From NCBI RefSeq assembly GCF_013373865.1, contig NC_050474.1, forward strand, positions 11,930,886 to 11,994,885: DNA of 64,000 nucleotides, read 5' to 3'. Shown one piece after another: positions 46,441 through 58,346 of this stretch. How positions within the stretch are numbered: position 1 is the first letter of the stretch; each line of letters begins with the position of its first letter. The translations under genes and the position numbers were made by a program. This stretch comes from Monomorium pharaonis. Lineage: Eukaryota > Arthropoda > Insecta > Hymenoptera > Formicidae. The notes under the pieces were generated by a model. It ran no database searches, was not told the DNA's origin, and worked only from the letters and a program-made list of their open reading frames with translations.

Positions 46441-47817
46441 TTAAAGCAAAAATGAAACCTCGCTAATTGATCGTTTGATCCAATTCCGGCCGCTCAGATG
46501 TGTTGCTCTGTTTAGAGAACTCATCATCTGCAAAATCATAATTACTCTGTCCCTGCGCGAAGATATCGGCAGGATGAATTGATTATTTGTCGCCCTGAGA
46601 TTAATATAAAAGAATTTTATTTGATGCAATATAAGAAGTATAACAGTGATAAAACTGGCGACACAACATATCAACAAATGTTGATATGCCTGTGAAATAC
46701 GATGCATAAGATCGAAAAACACTCAATTGCCTTTGGACAAAATCCGTTCTTGAGAAAGGAAAAAAAAAATATAACGGTAATAATAATTTTAGAAAAAAAC
46801 GGAAAGCTTCGAAATATATTTAATACAAATTTTTTTTTACTTAAGAAAATCTATAAATTAAAAGCGCGTACACATGTGTAAAACAACTTATTAAGTGAAT
46901 TATAATCATTATCTACTGCGTAAAAATGTGCGTACATACAAATAATCTAATTTAGAAATTAAAATAAAACATACACGTGTAAAGAAAGACGAAAGAACAA
47001 GAAAGGATTTTAAAGATTGCCTTTTCCTTCCTCTTTCTTAAGAGACAAGCGTTGATACAATTAATACCTAATAAGGAAAGATAGGATATTAATGCGATAC
47101 AAAATAGATATAATAATCTATGAAAAAGAGAAATCGTTGCTCAGGCTATTAAATTCTGCAAATGTTGTGTTCATACGCCCCCAACATTTGTCTAAGGCGG
47201 GGGGTGTTACGTCCGGCAGACTCCACGATTTCCCTTCGTCAGAAAAACAAATAATTTACAAAAGAAATTCCGTTTCAACGGTCTCCGATAATTTTTTATG
47301 CGTCTAGGATTAGTCTGTTAGAAACGTAATGGCAAACATAGATGGACGAAACGACCAAGTTGATAATTCCGACTGCTTTTGAATATTGAGTCAACAAATA
47401 ATAAATTCCGAAGATAGAAATTTAAAAACAAACATGGGATCTAAGCAAAGTTTCACGTTTCCTCACAAAAAATGAGCAATAAAGTATCTAAACATAAGCA
47501 AAAAATAAATAACCGTTTCCTTCATCTGCAACCCATACCGTAGCACGTCTAGCACGATAGAAAAAAATCATTTATCTCTTAAACCCAAGGGGAAGATAAC
47601 CTACGCGATAGGTCGGATCCCTTCGATAAAATTGAAAGAATGTGGGAGGAAACAGAAACTTTCGACAGATTACTCAACGTATGATTGGGCAAAGAGGAAA
47701 AACTATTTCTCCAATAAGAAAACTTAGAATTCACCCACCACACAATCCTGAAAAAGAGTCCTACCAGTTAAAATATTTGAACCACCCACATCAGGATCCT
47801 TCCTCTGTAAGACTCTG

Positions 47818-47850
47818 TATATATAATACCAAATCTTGAAGAGTCAGTTA
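47818..47850 (+). promoter_or_regulatory. LTR core promoter (TATA plus initiator)
   Basis: TATATATAA followed 26 bp later by TCAGTTAG, which matches the insect initiator (TCAGTY). GTTAG/AGTTCAG repeats follow downstream. The spacing is normal for a TATA-Inr promoter. Confidence 0.5.
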
Positions 47851-48199
47851 GTTAGTTGTGAGTTCAGTTACGTTTAGAGTTTTTAGAGTTACGTCAGTAG
47901 TTAGTTGGTCAATGAGTATCATCAGTTGTGAGTGCAGTACAGTTCAGAGTTCGCAGTTCGATTCGCAATAACGAGTAAAAGAGTTAGTTAGTTAATTAGT
48001 AATCATGTAGAATCAGTGCGCAAGTAAACTTTAGTGCCGTTCCATCCGGTCAAGAAAGCCCTTCGATTCCGACGAATTTGTTCGAGAACCAGTAATGAGT
48101 AAGTCCCACTATCACAATTTCTTTATTTGTTTTTACGTTACTCATCTACTCCCTTCCGTTTTAATTCTTTAAGACACCCTCCTATTATTTATAAATAAT

Positions 48200-48320
48200 T
48201 CCCTCACACTCACACGAACCTGAGGCTCCCGTGTGCGAATCTCAAGTTTATACACATTTACACGAACCTGAGGCTCTCGTGTGCGAATCTCAAGTTCATA
48301 CTCATTCACACGAATATGCG
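48200..48320 (+). repeat. ~46-bp direct repeats in the LTR
   Basis: Two and a half units of CACACGAACCTGAGGCTC followed by CGTGTGCGAATCTCAAGTT. They lie downstream of the inferred start site. Confidence 0.7.
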
Positions 48321-50419
48321 GATCTCAAACTCGCTCTCCCTCCCCTCATGCTTTTCCATCATACTCTCCGATCAGTTTCCCAAAACTCGAAGATGTTCCA
48401 CCCCCACTCTCTCCTGCGCTATTCTTTATCCTCTTACAATTTCAAGCATCTCTGTTTTCCCCATGTAACCATTTAATAAACCCTTCGTCTATTTCTTTGC
48501 TCCGCGTTTACCGTTGATACTATAGAATATAGAATAAAATCTCTTGTTTCTCTTTCTCCGTCTATCACATACTTACTTAATATTTGTACAACTATATACA
48601 TACTCACTATGCATTTTAAATTCGATTATACCGTTATTACAAATTGTCAAACCACGACTTCAGCGCTTATTTGTATTTTCTTTTATTTTTATTTTTATTT
48701 GTTATTAGAATAAATACTTTTGTTAATTTTACACCAACTTCATCATTTATTTAAATTTCAACGACTTCGCCCCTCCCGAACAAAGACTGCACCTGGTCTG
48801 ATCCCAAGTTAAAGCGATTCAATTCGTTGACTCAAAACTTGGACCGACGGACGTACGACTCGAAACGGGTTATAGCGGGCACGTATCGGCACATTGACCT
48901 ATATTTTTGAGTCATAAAAAGTGCGTTTGACCCGAGGCACCTACCCTCTCTTAAACTGTGTGCCTACGGGAATGCTACACGTTTTGTTACGTTCTTCCCT
49001 GCCTTACCTGTTCTCCCTGAAATATCCTTCCTACCGAATAAAGAGTAAAATCCTATAAGGCTGGACGTAACAAGGGGAAAAGACAATTTTGTTGAAATTT
49101 CCTTTGTAATGCACATTTGTAATGCCAAATAAAAATTATTTTGTACAAAAATAGATTTTTGAGGGCGTTTCATGCACGCGTATACTTGGCGCTTTTTTAT
49201 ATCTTTTTAAAAAAGGTAATTTTGTTGGGATGATTTATACAGTACATAATATCATTCATTTGAGCGATGATGCAAATAAAGTTTGGACCTTTAGATAGTT
49301 TTAGTGCGTTTTCTTTTGAAAACTATTTGTACACTTAAAAAAAATTATTAAGAAAACATGAAAAACCTCTGCAATAGATACATCGAAGAATAGTGAAGAG
49401 AAATGCAGCAAATAAATTTCGAGCATATATAAATTCTGTCCAATATCCACTTTTAATATCACAAAATAAGAAACAAATTACATTTTAATGTTTTGAAAGT
49501 TATGACACTTTACAATTTTGTGACTTTAAATTATCGTGCTGTAAAGAAGCAGATCGTTTCTGTTTTTTAAAAATAATAAAATTGTAAAGATACATTATGA
49601 ATGTTTTTGTCATCAATGATAATTTAACGGGAGAGGTTCAATGGCGCACAGTACAATTAATCGATGTAAACTTAGCACCCAAATAAATAAATAAAAAATC
49701 CGACAACACAGTTTGTTTGTACTTCGTTTGTATCTGTTCGTACCGCACTTCATTTCGTTTGTACCTCAAAGAAAAAAAAAAAATGTCAATTAAAAATGGT
49801 CAGCACCCAACATTAAGATATTTTAATTTCACTAATGCCATTCGAAAGAGAATCGTCTGTATCCGTTTGTACCTCAAAGGAACCGGAAGTACAGGCTTTT
49901 CAAAATTCGCTCAAGAGGTAATTTTGACATTTCTTGAGATATCGCGAAGCGGCCAACGCTATTCGAAAGAGTTCACATAGCACCCGTTTGTACCTCCTTC
50001 GTTTTCGTTTGTATCTTAAGGAGACCGGAAGTACAGCCCTTTTCAAGTTTCGACGCAACATTAATACGAACTCGACTATCACTTAAAATATCGCGAAGCG
50101 GCCAACGCCATTCGAAAGAGTTCACATAGCACCCGTTTGTACCTCTTTCGTTTTTGTTTGTACCTCAAAGGGACCGGAAGTACAGCCTTTTCAAAATTCG
50201 CTTAAGAGGTAATTTTGACATTTCTTGAGATCTCGCGAAGCGGTCAACGCCATTCGAAAGAGTTCACATAGCACCCGTTTGTACCTCCTTCGTTTTCGTT
50301 TGTACCTCAAAGAGACCGGAAGTACAGGCTTTGCCAATACAAAATCTCGGCTGTTTTTTAAGGTACCGCGAAATGAACGTTATAATAATCTGTATTATTC
50401 GTATAAATTAAATGTAGAC

Positions 50420-50552
50420 GCATGCTCTGTATATAGGTACAAGTATGCAAAAAATGCGCGAAATTCAAATGTGTATGTATTTAATGAGAATCTCGAGCAT
50501 CTCGTTTTGCGTGGAAACACAAACCTATGTGGTGCAGAGAATGCTTTGCATG

Positions 50553-50608
<56 letters not shown>

Positions 50609-50957
50609 GGGGGGGTGCAAGGGGGGCCTTTGGCCTCCCTTCCGCACCCACCCCGTCCAAGTCGTTATCCTATGTGGACTTTGCTTTGCTTGCAATGTAC
50701 ATGGGCAATCCACATACATTGCAAGCAAAGTAAAGTCCACATAGGTTAACGACTTGGACGAGGTGGATGCCGATGGCCCCCCTTGCACCCCCTCCCCGTG
50801 TATGTGTGTGTGTGCGCGTGCATGCAAAACATTCTCTGGACCACATAGGTTTGCGACTTTCCACGCAAAACGAGATGCTTGAGATTCTCATTAAATACAT
50901 ACACATTTGAATTTCGCGCACTTTTTGCATAATTGTGCCTACAGAGCATGCGTCTAT
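50420..50957. mobile_element. Dimeric palindromic core repeat, copy 3
   Basis: Two copies of the CA/G-run/hairpin core lie head to head, joined at about 50698-50715 (CATGGGCAATCCAC). Each is bordered by the same outer block (ATGCGCGAAATTCAAATGTG... and its complement) and by GCATGCTCTGTA at the edges. The core is shared with the elements at 698, 43362 and 57293, but the GGACACAG arms are absent. Confidence 0.75.
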
Positions 50958-51010
50958 AATTAAGAAGCATGCAAATGTGACCACTGCGTATGCTCATGCT
51001 GTTACATACT

Positions 51011-52172
51011 GGGTGCGTTCGGGGAGACACTATTAACGCTACAAACGCTAACGCTATCTGAACTGTTCGTGGAGCCAATAGCGCGGTAGTGATAGCGAGT
51101 TCCGTGAACAGCTATAGCGTAGCAAACACTGTTGGGTAGTTGATTAGCCACTGCCAGCAATATTAACAAAATGTTTATATATATATTAATAATTATTTAT
51201 GTTAACAATGTTACTTAGTATATTGATTATTATTTTTCTATATATATATATGATACTTATTTGTTTACATTTATTTTATATTCAATATTTTAATAATTAT
51301 AAAATGATTATTAAACAATTAAATTTTTCAATGGAAATTGAAATTATTAAAGTTCACAAAGTAAAAATTATTAAAGTTATTTACGATCTTATTAAATAAA
51401 TTTTTTAATTTTTAAATAAATTAAATAATAATTAATAAGTCCTATATATTACTCTTTAATTAAAATTATTTTATATGTAATAAAATAAAATAATTTATAC
51501 AATTTCCTATAAATTTTTATTTTGTTCCATTTTTCTATCTCAATTCAAAATCAAATTAATTAATTATTAATTTATATTTATTTTACATAATATTATATGT
51601 TTAAAGCTTATGCCTAATATAATTTTTTTATGTAAATTTATGTTCTTTTGCACTATGTCGTATACTGTCGCTCTTGAATTGCATTAATTATTTAAACTAA
51701 AATTTTAAAATAATATATGATTACGTTATTAATTTAATTGATAATAATGATACTTAAGTCGTTTACATATTTGCAATTGGTACAGAAAAGGATTGCATTT
51801 TAAGACAAACAGTACATGCAGTGTAATGAATCAAAATAGTATATATTATATACATATTTTGATGAAAAATAATATTAAACTCAAAGATCCAGTCTTGATC
51901 ATCTTGATAGAAATATATTAATGAAATATTTCACAGAAACTTTTTTATTTAATCCCTTTTTATTATTTATTAAGATTTATTAAAATGCATTAAAATTTAT
52001 TAAAAATTAATATTTAACATTTATTAAAATTTATAAAATTTATTTATATAATAAATAACAATGTAATAAAATAAATTTTATGAATTTTAAGAAATTTTAA
52101 CAAATTTAAATGAGTATATATTAAGGAATTTTAATATATATTAATAAATTTAATAAATTTTAATGAAACAGA

Positions 52173-52224
<52 letters not shown>

Positions 52225-52537
52225 GAAGAGAGATTTTTAATTAAATATTTTCATTAGGACATATAAACAATTTCTTATTTTCTTCTTTCAAGATCACGCA
52301 TAAATTTTCTCTAACCTTAAAAGAGAGATAGCACGTGATGTTTAAACAGACAATGGTGGGGATTGAGCCAAACGCTATCCATGCACTACCTCTGAAGCAG
52401 TAGCATGGATAGCGCGCGTTTATGACGTCAAACGCTACGGACAGTGACGTCATCATAATTTTGATAGCGCTATCCAGCGTCTCCGCGAACAGCGGTAGTG
52501 CTGCGTAGCGCTAATAGTGAGCTCCCCGAACGCACCC
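51011..52537. mobile_element. Non-autonomous element, GGGTGCGTTCGGGGAG ends
   Basis: Inverted ends GGGTGCGTTCGGGGAG / CTCCCCGAACGCACCC continue as CACTATTA(A/G)CGCTAC in both arms, and ACT is repeated outside each end. The interior is AT-rich with a CT microsatellite (52170-52221). Arms also hold ATAGCG/CGCTAT repeats. No ORF is recognisable. Confidence 0.75.
52170..52221. repeat. (CT)n microsatellite
   Basis: About 25 CT units within the element 51011-52537. Confidence 0.9.
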
Positions 52538-52847
52538 ACTGTCGGTAAATTTCGGCCTCTTCTCCCGCTTCCCCCACTACATTCAATAGCTCCTACTGGG
52601 CAAGCGCAGCGGGAGAAGAGTAGGGACTCCGCGGACTCCGCTGTCTCCGCTGCCTGATCTGGAGACAGAGTGAGAAGTATCGGGCCTTTCAATCGCATAG
52701 TCTGTATGGACGTCTGCTGTCTAGCTTACGATACTCGCAGCAAATTCAGAGCTTATGCACTACATATCGAGTGCAACATATAACGTACTAAGATACAAAA
52801 AAAACGTAAAGATACAAAAAAGTATTTGTTGAATAAAGTATTAAAAA

Positions 52848-54785
52848 TGCCACGTCAACCGAAGTTAAACGTTGACGAAATCTTCGATTTCATAAAGGAC
52901 TTAAACTCCTTTGATAACGAAGGTCGAGTTCTTGGATTATTCCATTCAATTTAGAAATATGCAGAACAATTTTAAAAAAACAAATGAGTGCAAATATTTA
53001 TATTTATATCTTTCGGAAGATAGAAATAAAATTCTTAAACGATTTAAAGAAAAGTATCAAATTAATATAGACGTAATTTGTCAAAATCATCGACTTCGAC
53101 CGATTCAACCGACTCAATTATAAGTTGTGAGTCAAATAACTCCAACTGGTCAATGTCATCTAAACTAAATCATCTAAAACCATGGCGTACTAGCATATAT
53201 TTAGACGCGGAAACGTGGACTAAAATATATGAAACTTTCGATAATGAAAATAATTTAACGAAATTAAAACTTGGATGGACAGATGTTATTTATCACGAGA
53301 TATGGAAACAATTAAATATACCATGTTGTTATGCTTTTAAATACGGTAAAATAAATGCAGCACGAGTATTTTTAAAAATAAAAGGAAAATGCACGGAATG
53401 TGATGCTCTCTTAAATGCATATAGCATGCAGAAACCAAAAAAATGTAGATGAAAAAATAAAAATTTATATTTCCACATATGATACTAGAGGTATCGCGCA
53501 TAAAAAAACAATTGCGCAAATTACAGAAACAACGCGTTGTTAAAGATTTGCATGCAATGTCAACGTATAGCTGAAGAAGAGAAAGAGCAAACAAATTGAT
53601 TCAGACGATAAGTTAGGCATTACAAAAGGTATTGATCCCATAACATGTATTGCAGAATTAAAGTATAAACCTGAATTTTCAGGTTTCATTCGAGAAATAG
53701 GTATAGATAAATTTTTCGTTATATATTTTAGTCCCGAACAATTACATTTATACCAACAATTTCATAAGCAAATTGAAAAAAGAGGAATATTAAGCATAGA
53801 CGCAACGGGATCCTTAATAGAAAAAATTAAAAAACCCGATGTATCTACATACTCTCTATTTTTATATCAAGCTGTCGTTCCATTCTACACAAAAATTTTA
53901 CCTGTTTTGCAAATGATATCAGAGAAGCATGATACTAATATTTTAACATACTGGTTACGCGAGTGGCTGCGATCTGGTGCACCTACTCCAAAAGAAGTAG
54001 TGACAGATTATTTTTTCGCGCTTATTAATGCCGTTACTCTCGCTTTTAATAACTGTGATTTAAATACATATACTGACAGATGTATGGACGTATATAATAA
54101 TGATAGCGCAAATCTACCAATCTGTATTCTTAGAATAGATATCGCACATTTAATTAAAGCAGTCTGCGGCTGGAAATGCTTTAGGGATAAAAATGCGCGA
54201 GTGAAAGATTTTTTTGTTCGGTGCGTTGGCATATTAAGTCAAACAACTACCATTGACACTTTTAGTCAGATCTGTACAGACACATTAACAGTCGCATTTT
54301 CTGAAACGGAGGAACTTGGGAATAATGCATTTGGTAGTTTGCATGCTCAACGCTTTATAAATATGATTAGAATGCACGATTTTAAAAATGATAAAAATAT
54401 TAATTTAGAAGAATGTCTAAGTGAGAATTCCAACAACGAATTATTTGAATGTAAAAAAAGTCGTATCGATGATATGTTAAAAAATATTGAAAAAAATAGC
54501 AAACAATTTGTAAGTTCTGGAGACAGGCCAAATCCTTATTACTGTTCAAATTTTGGCACCAGTTTACTACGAATATGTAAACAGTTTCCCCTATGGACAG
54601 CTGTGATGGCATTCAACGGAATAAATGTTGCGTCTTCAGCTAGAAGCGAAGAATATTTTAATGAGGTGAAAAATTTAATTTTTGACGGGGAAAAATATAC
54701 GCGCGGACAAGTTTTTGATACGACATATGCGGTGATCACTGGCGGGTACCGCGAAACTTTTAAACGCATACATAAATTCCAATAG
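52848..54785 (+). pseudogene. NOF-like Mutator-superfamily transposase, broken
   Basis: Starts MPRQPKLNVDEIFDFIKDL at 52848. After frame breaks come the block at 53078-53452 (WTDVIYHEIWKQLNIPCCYA, KIKGKCTECDALL: a C..C zinc-type DNA-binding region) and an open frame 53571-54785. The latter has MULE-type catalytic motifs: LSIDATGSLIEKIKKP (first Asp), PKEVVTDYFFALINAV (second Asp), a C/H motif CILRIDIAHLIKAVCGW and an acidic region (FSETEELGNNAFGSL). The C-terminal PLWTAVMAFN...ASSARSEEYFNEVKNLIF resembles NOF-type proteins. It lies between inverted tandem-repeat arms. At least three frame disruptions are present. The third catalytic acid is not assigned with certainty. Confidence 0.6.
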
Positions 54786-54854
54786 TGAACAAGAAACTGC
54801 AGAAAGGGCATCATTTTGTGTGACTGATTTAAACAAACGTGAAAGGACAATAAA

Positions 54855-55958
54855 GCTAAAACATCAAATAATAAAAAAAAATCTTTGGTTGAGGATAAAA
54901 AAAATAACGTCGAAATGTTACTCGACACGTCTAAGGAAGAGACACACGAAATAAAATGTTCGACTGAATCAACCTTTCTGAACGAGGTTGAAATGTGGAA
55001 GTCACATAAAAATTCAAACTTAAAACGTTGCAAATATGTTACAGTATGCCCGGATGTTATAAGTATACATAATAAGCCACAAGTGTCTTTCAAGATACCT
55101 TTATTACAAAACGGCAATGCATTACGACCACAGCAAATTGAAGGACAATACGTAGCAGTGAGAAATATATGCGCATTTGATTTTTTGATCCAAGGATTGC
55201 TCGTAGGTTACCGCGACTGGACAAATTATTATAGTTATGTCAATAATAATATAAAGACGAATGAAATATTAAATTTTATAACAATAATTTCCACATATAG
55301 CACGCAACAAAAAGTGTACAAAAAAAGGGCACTAATTCTGGCAAAAATTGTTCAACCCATAAAAAGAGTCCTAAATTGCGTATTCAACATTAATAATCTA
55401 ATAGACAATTTAATGAAATCTGTAACATCATACAGTATGTTACAACGATGCCCTACTTGCGAATGGCAACAACAAAGATATGCAACACTTATTGCAATAA
55501 ATACCTTGCCAATATATAAACAAGGAATGAAAGGATTGCAAGAAGCTATCAATCAAACACTCAAGATAACTAATAAAAAGTGCAATCGCTGTAGGAACTA
55601 AAATACAGACTTGGTTCTGACTGCGGGAGAGCACATAATTATCGATACAGAATGTTTATCATGGGTCCAACTTGCAACGAGACTTGGTTACTCTGATTGG
55701 TGTGGCAAGATGACACTCTCCGAAATACCAACAGATATACAAATAAATGAAAAAACCTATACATTAGTTGCAGTCATTGAATATGTAGGCAAAATAAAAG
55801 AAAATGATATAGGACATTACATAGCCTACTGTCGTAGAATAACAGGAAAATGGCAGATCTACGATGATGTAAATAAAACAAAATCTGCTATACTAACACC
55901 GGCCAGAATGCTTTACCAAAAGAAACAAATTAATTTAATAATTTACATAAAAAAATAA
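54855..55958 (+). pseudogene. USP-like cysteine protease module following the transposase
   Basis: One frame, interrupted only by a TAA at 55599-55601. A Cys box VRNICAFDFLIQGL (Cys codon 55170) aligns with the NTCYxNxxLQ box of ubiquitin-specific proteases. Two CxxC pairs follow (QRCPTCEW about 55449, KKCNRCRN about 55581), like the USP zinc fingers. A His box GHYIAYCRR (His 55815) precedes KWQIYDDVNK, matching the W...DD of USPs. It is linked to the transposase by a frameshifted stretch (EQETAERASFCVTDLNKRER), so it was probably the C-terminal half of one protein. The protease fold is inferred from motifs only; the oxyanion Asn usually before the Cys box is not seen. Confidence 0.55.
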
Positions 55959-56037
55959 GTAAAAATCTTTTGTGTATACCTACAGCAAACAAACTATACT
56001 TAAATTTTATTTAAACGAGTGCAATCTATCCAATTTT

Positions 56038-56046
56038 TGACGCACA

Positions 56047-56082
<36 letters not shown>

Positions 56083-56100
56083 GGCACGCACGCACATACA
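56038..56100. repeat. (ACGC)n short array
   Basis: About 13 ACGC units with one interruption, upstream of the large array. Confidence 0.9.
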
Positions 56101-56221
56101 CCAACATACAAAGCGCAAGCAATATATACGCATACATACAAAACCGGTTATGCATAGAGAGGGAGTTTGGAATTGTAAAATCTGCGGGAGCGACGAACCA
56201 CGGGGTCTCCGCTCTATATGC

Positions 56222-56655
<434 letters not shown>

Positions 56656-57292
56656 GAAGTGTAAATCCGACCAAGCAACCTCTACGTGGTACACTTTGGT
56701 TAGTACAAATGCTGGCGGTACAATACCTAGAAAACAGCAGATATGCATATTCAAAACAACAAATTTTACGTTGTAAGTGATTTTAGAAGCGTAATTTATA
56801 CGAATAATACAGATTATTGTAACGTTCATTTCGCGGTACCCTAAAAAACAGCCGAGATTCCGTATTAGCAAGGCCTGTACTTCCGATCCCTTCGAGGTAC
56901 AAATGGTTTTAACGAAGGTACAAACGGGTTGGCACAACGGGAAGGTAAACGATTCTCTTTCAAAGAGCGTTGGCCGCTTCGCGATATCTCAAGAAATATC
57001 AAAATTACCTTTTGAACGAATTTTGAAAAAGCTGTACTTTCGGTCCCTCTGAGGTACAAACGAAAACGAAGGAGGTACAAACGGGTGCTATGTGAACTCT
57101 TTCAAATGGCGTTGGCCGCTTTGCGATATCTCAAGAAATGTCAAAATTACCTCTTGAGCGAATTTTGTAAAGGCTGTACTTCCGACCCCTTTGAGGTACA
57201 AACAAAAACGGAGGAGGTACAAACGGGTGCTATGTGAACTCTTTCGAATGGCGTTGGCCGCTTGGCGATATCTCAAGAAATGTCAAAATTAC

Positions 57293-57985
57293 GGGAGCGT
57301 TCCATTTGCCCACGTCAATATTGGCCACGGTTCTGATTGGTTACGTCAATATTGGTCACGTCAATATTGCCGACGTCAATAATGGCCATGCGTCAATATT
57401 GGCCATGTCAATAATGGCCACGTCATTATTGGCCACGCGTCAATATTGGCCACACGTCATTATTGGCCACGCGTCAATATTGACCACGTCATTATTGCCC
57501 ACGCGTCAATATTGACCACGTCACTATTGGACGGGGTGGGTGCGGGAGGAGGGCCGAAGGCCCCCCTTGCATCCTCCGCGCGCGCGCTCGCGCGTGTGTG
57601 TGTGTGTGCAAAGCATTTTTCTGCACCACATGGGTTTGCGACTTTCCATGCTAAACAAAAAAAAATTGATTAATATTGACGTGGGCAATAATGACGTGGG
57701 CAATATTGACGCGTGGGCAATAATGACACGTGGGCAATATTGACGCGTGGCCAATAGTGACGTGGCCAATAGTGACGTGACCAATATTGACACGTGGGCA
57801 ATAATGACGCGTAGCCAATAATGACGTGGCCAATAATGACGCGTGGCCAATAATGACGTGGCCATTATTGACGTGGCCAATAATGACGTGGCCATTATTG
57901 ACGTGGCCAATATTGACGTGGCTAATCCACCTTATGGTGAATCGGAATCGTGGTCAATATTGACGTGGCCAAACGGGTGCCACTC
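57293..57985. mobile_element. Foldback element with CACGTCAATATTGGC arms, copy 4 of the core family
   Basis: The arms are tandem 15-17-bp units (CACGTCAATATTGGC) in inverted orientation: 57305-57530 and 57660-57975. The centre (57533-57657) is the same core as at 698 and 43362 (GGACGGGGTGGGTGC, GGGCCGAAGGCCC, CG/GT tract, GCAAAGCATT, GTTTGCGACTTTCC). The left end is GGGAGCGTTCC. It interrupts the right arm of the NOF element. Confidence 0.8.
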
Positions 57986-58346
57986 GTAACATATATATCT
58001 TGAGAATGGTTGGAAATGCAAACTTGGGATAAGCACTAGTATCGTTCGAACACTTTAGAGAGTCAATGCTTATCTAAAATTAATTACTTAATTAATCAAT
58101 TAAACTTTGTAACATGTATATCTTGAGAACGATAGGAGATACGAACTTGAGATAAGCATTAGGATTATCTGATGTTTTTGGATTAATTAAATAATTAAAA
58201 TTTAATTAATTAATTAATTAAAGTTTAAAAATGCAAATCTCGAGAAGGATTGGAGATGCGAACTTGGGATAAGCACTAATATCATTGGAACACTTTAGAT
58301 AGTCACTGCTTATATAAAATTAATTAATTAATTAATCAATTAAACC
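57986..58346. repeat. ~120-bp satellite, first block
   Basis: About three tandem units containing GTAACATGTATATCTTGAGA, GGAGATACGAACTTG and GGATAAGCACTAGTAT, then an AATTAATTAATT tail. The array continues at 60817 after an insertion. Confidence 0.85.

Larger units (their letters stand above)
47205..49072 (+). mobile_element. Probable solo LTR (~1.87 kb)
   Basis: The ends TGTTACGTCC and GGACGTAACA are a perfect 10-bp inverted pair with the TG...CA form of LTRs. Inside are a TATATATAA box (47818-47826), an initiator-like TCAGTT 26 bp downstream (47844), and AATAAA near 49038. No coding region of a retroelement is present. The flanks are G-rich (GGGG on the left, AGGGG on the right), so the target duplication is uncertain. 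Direction is inferred from the TATA/AATAAA order. Confidence 0.6.

Noticed and set aside
46441..46722. 93-codon minus-strand ORF with hydrophobic stretches, considered as a receptor fragment
   Set aside because: I could not identify any family motif or neighbouring exon, and the length is within chance.
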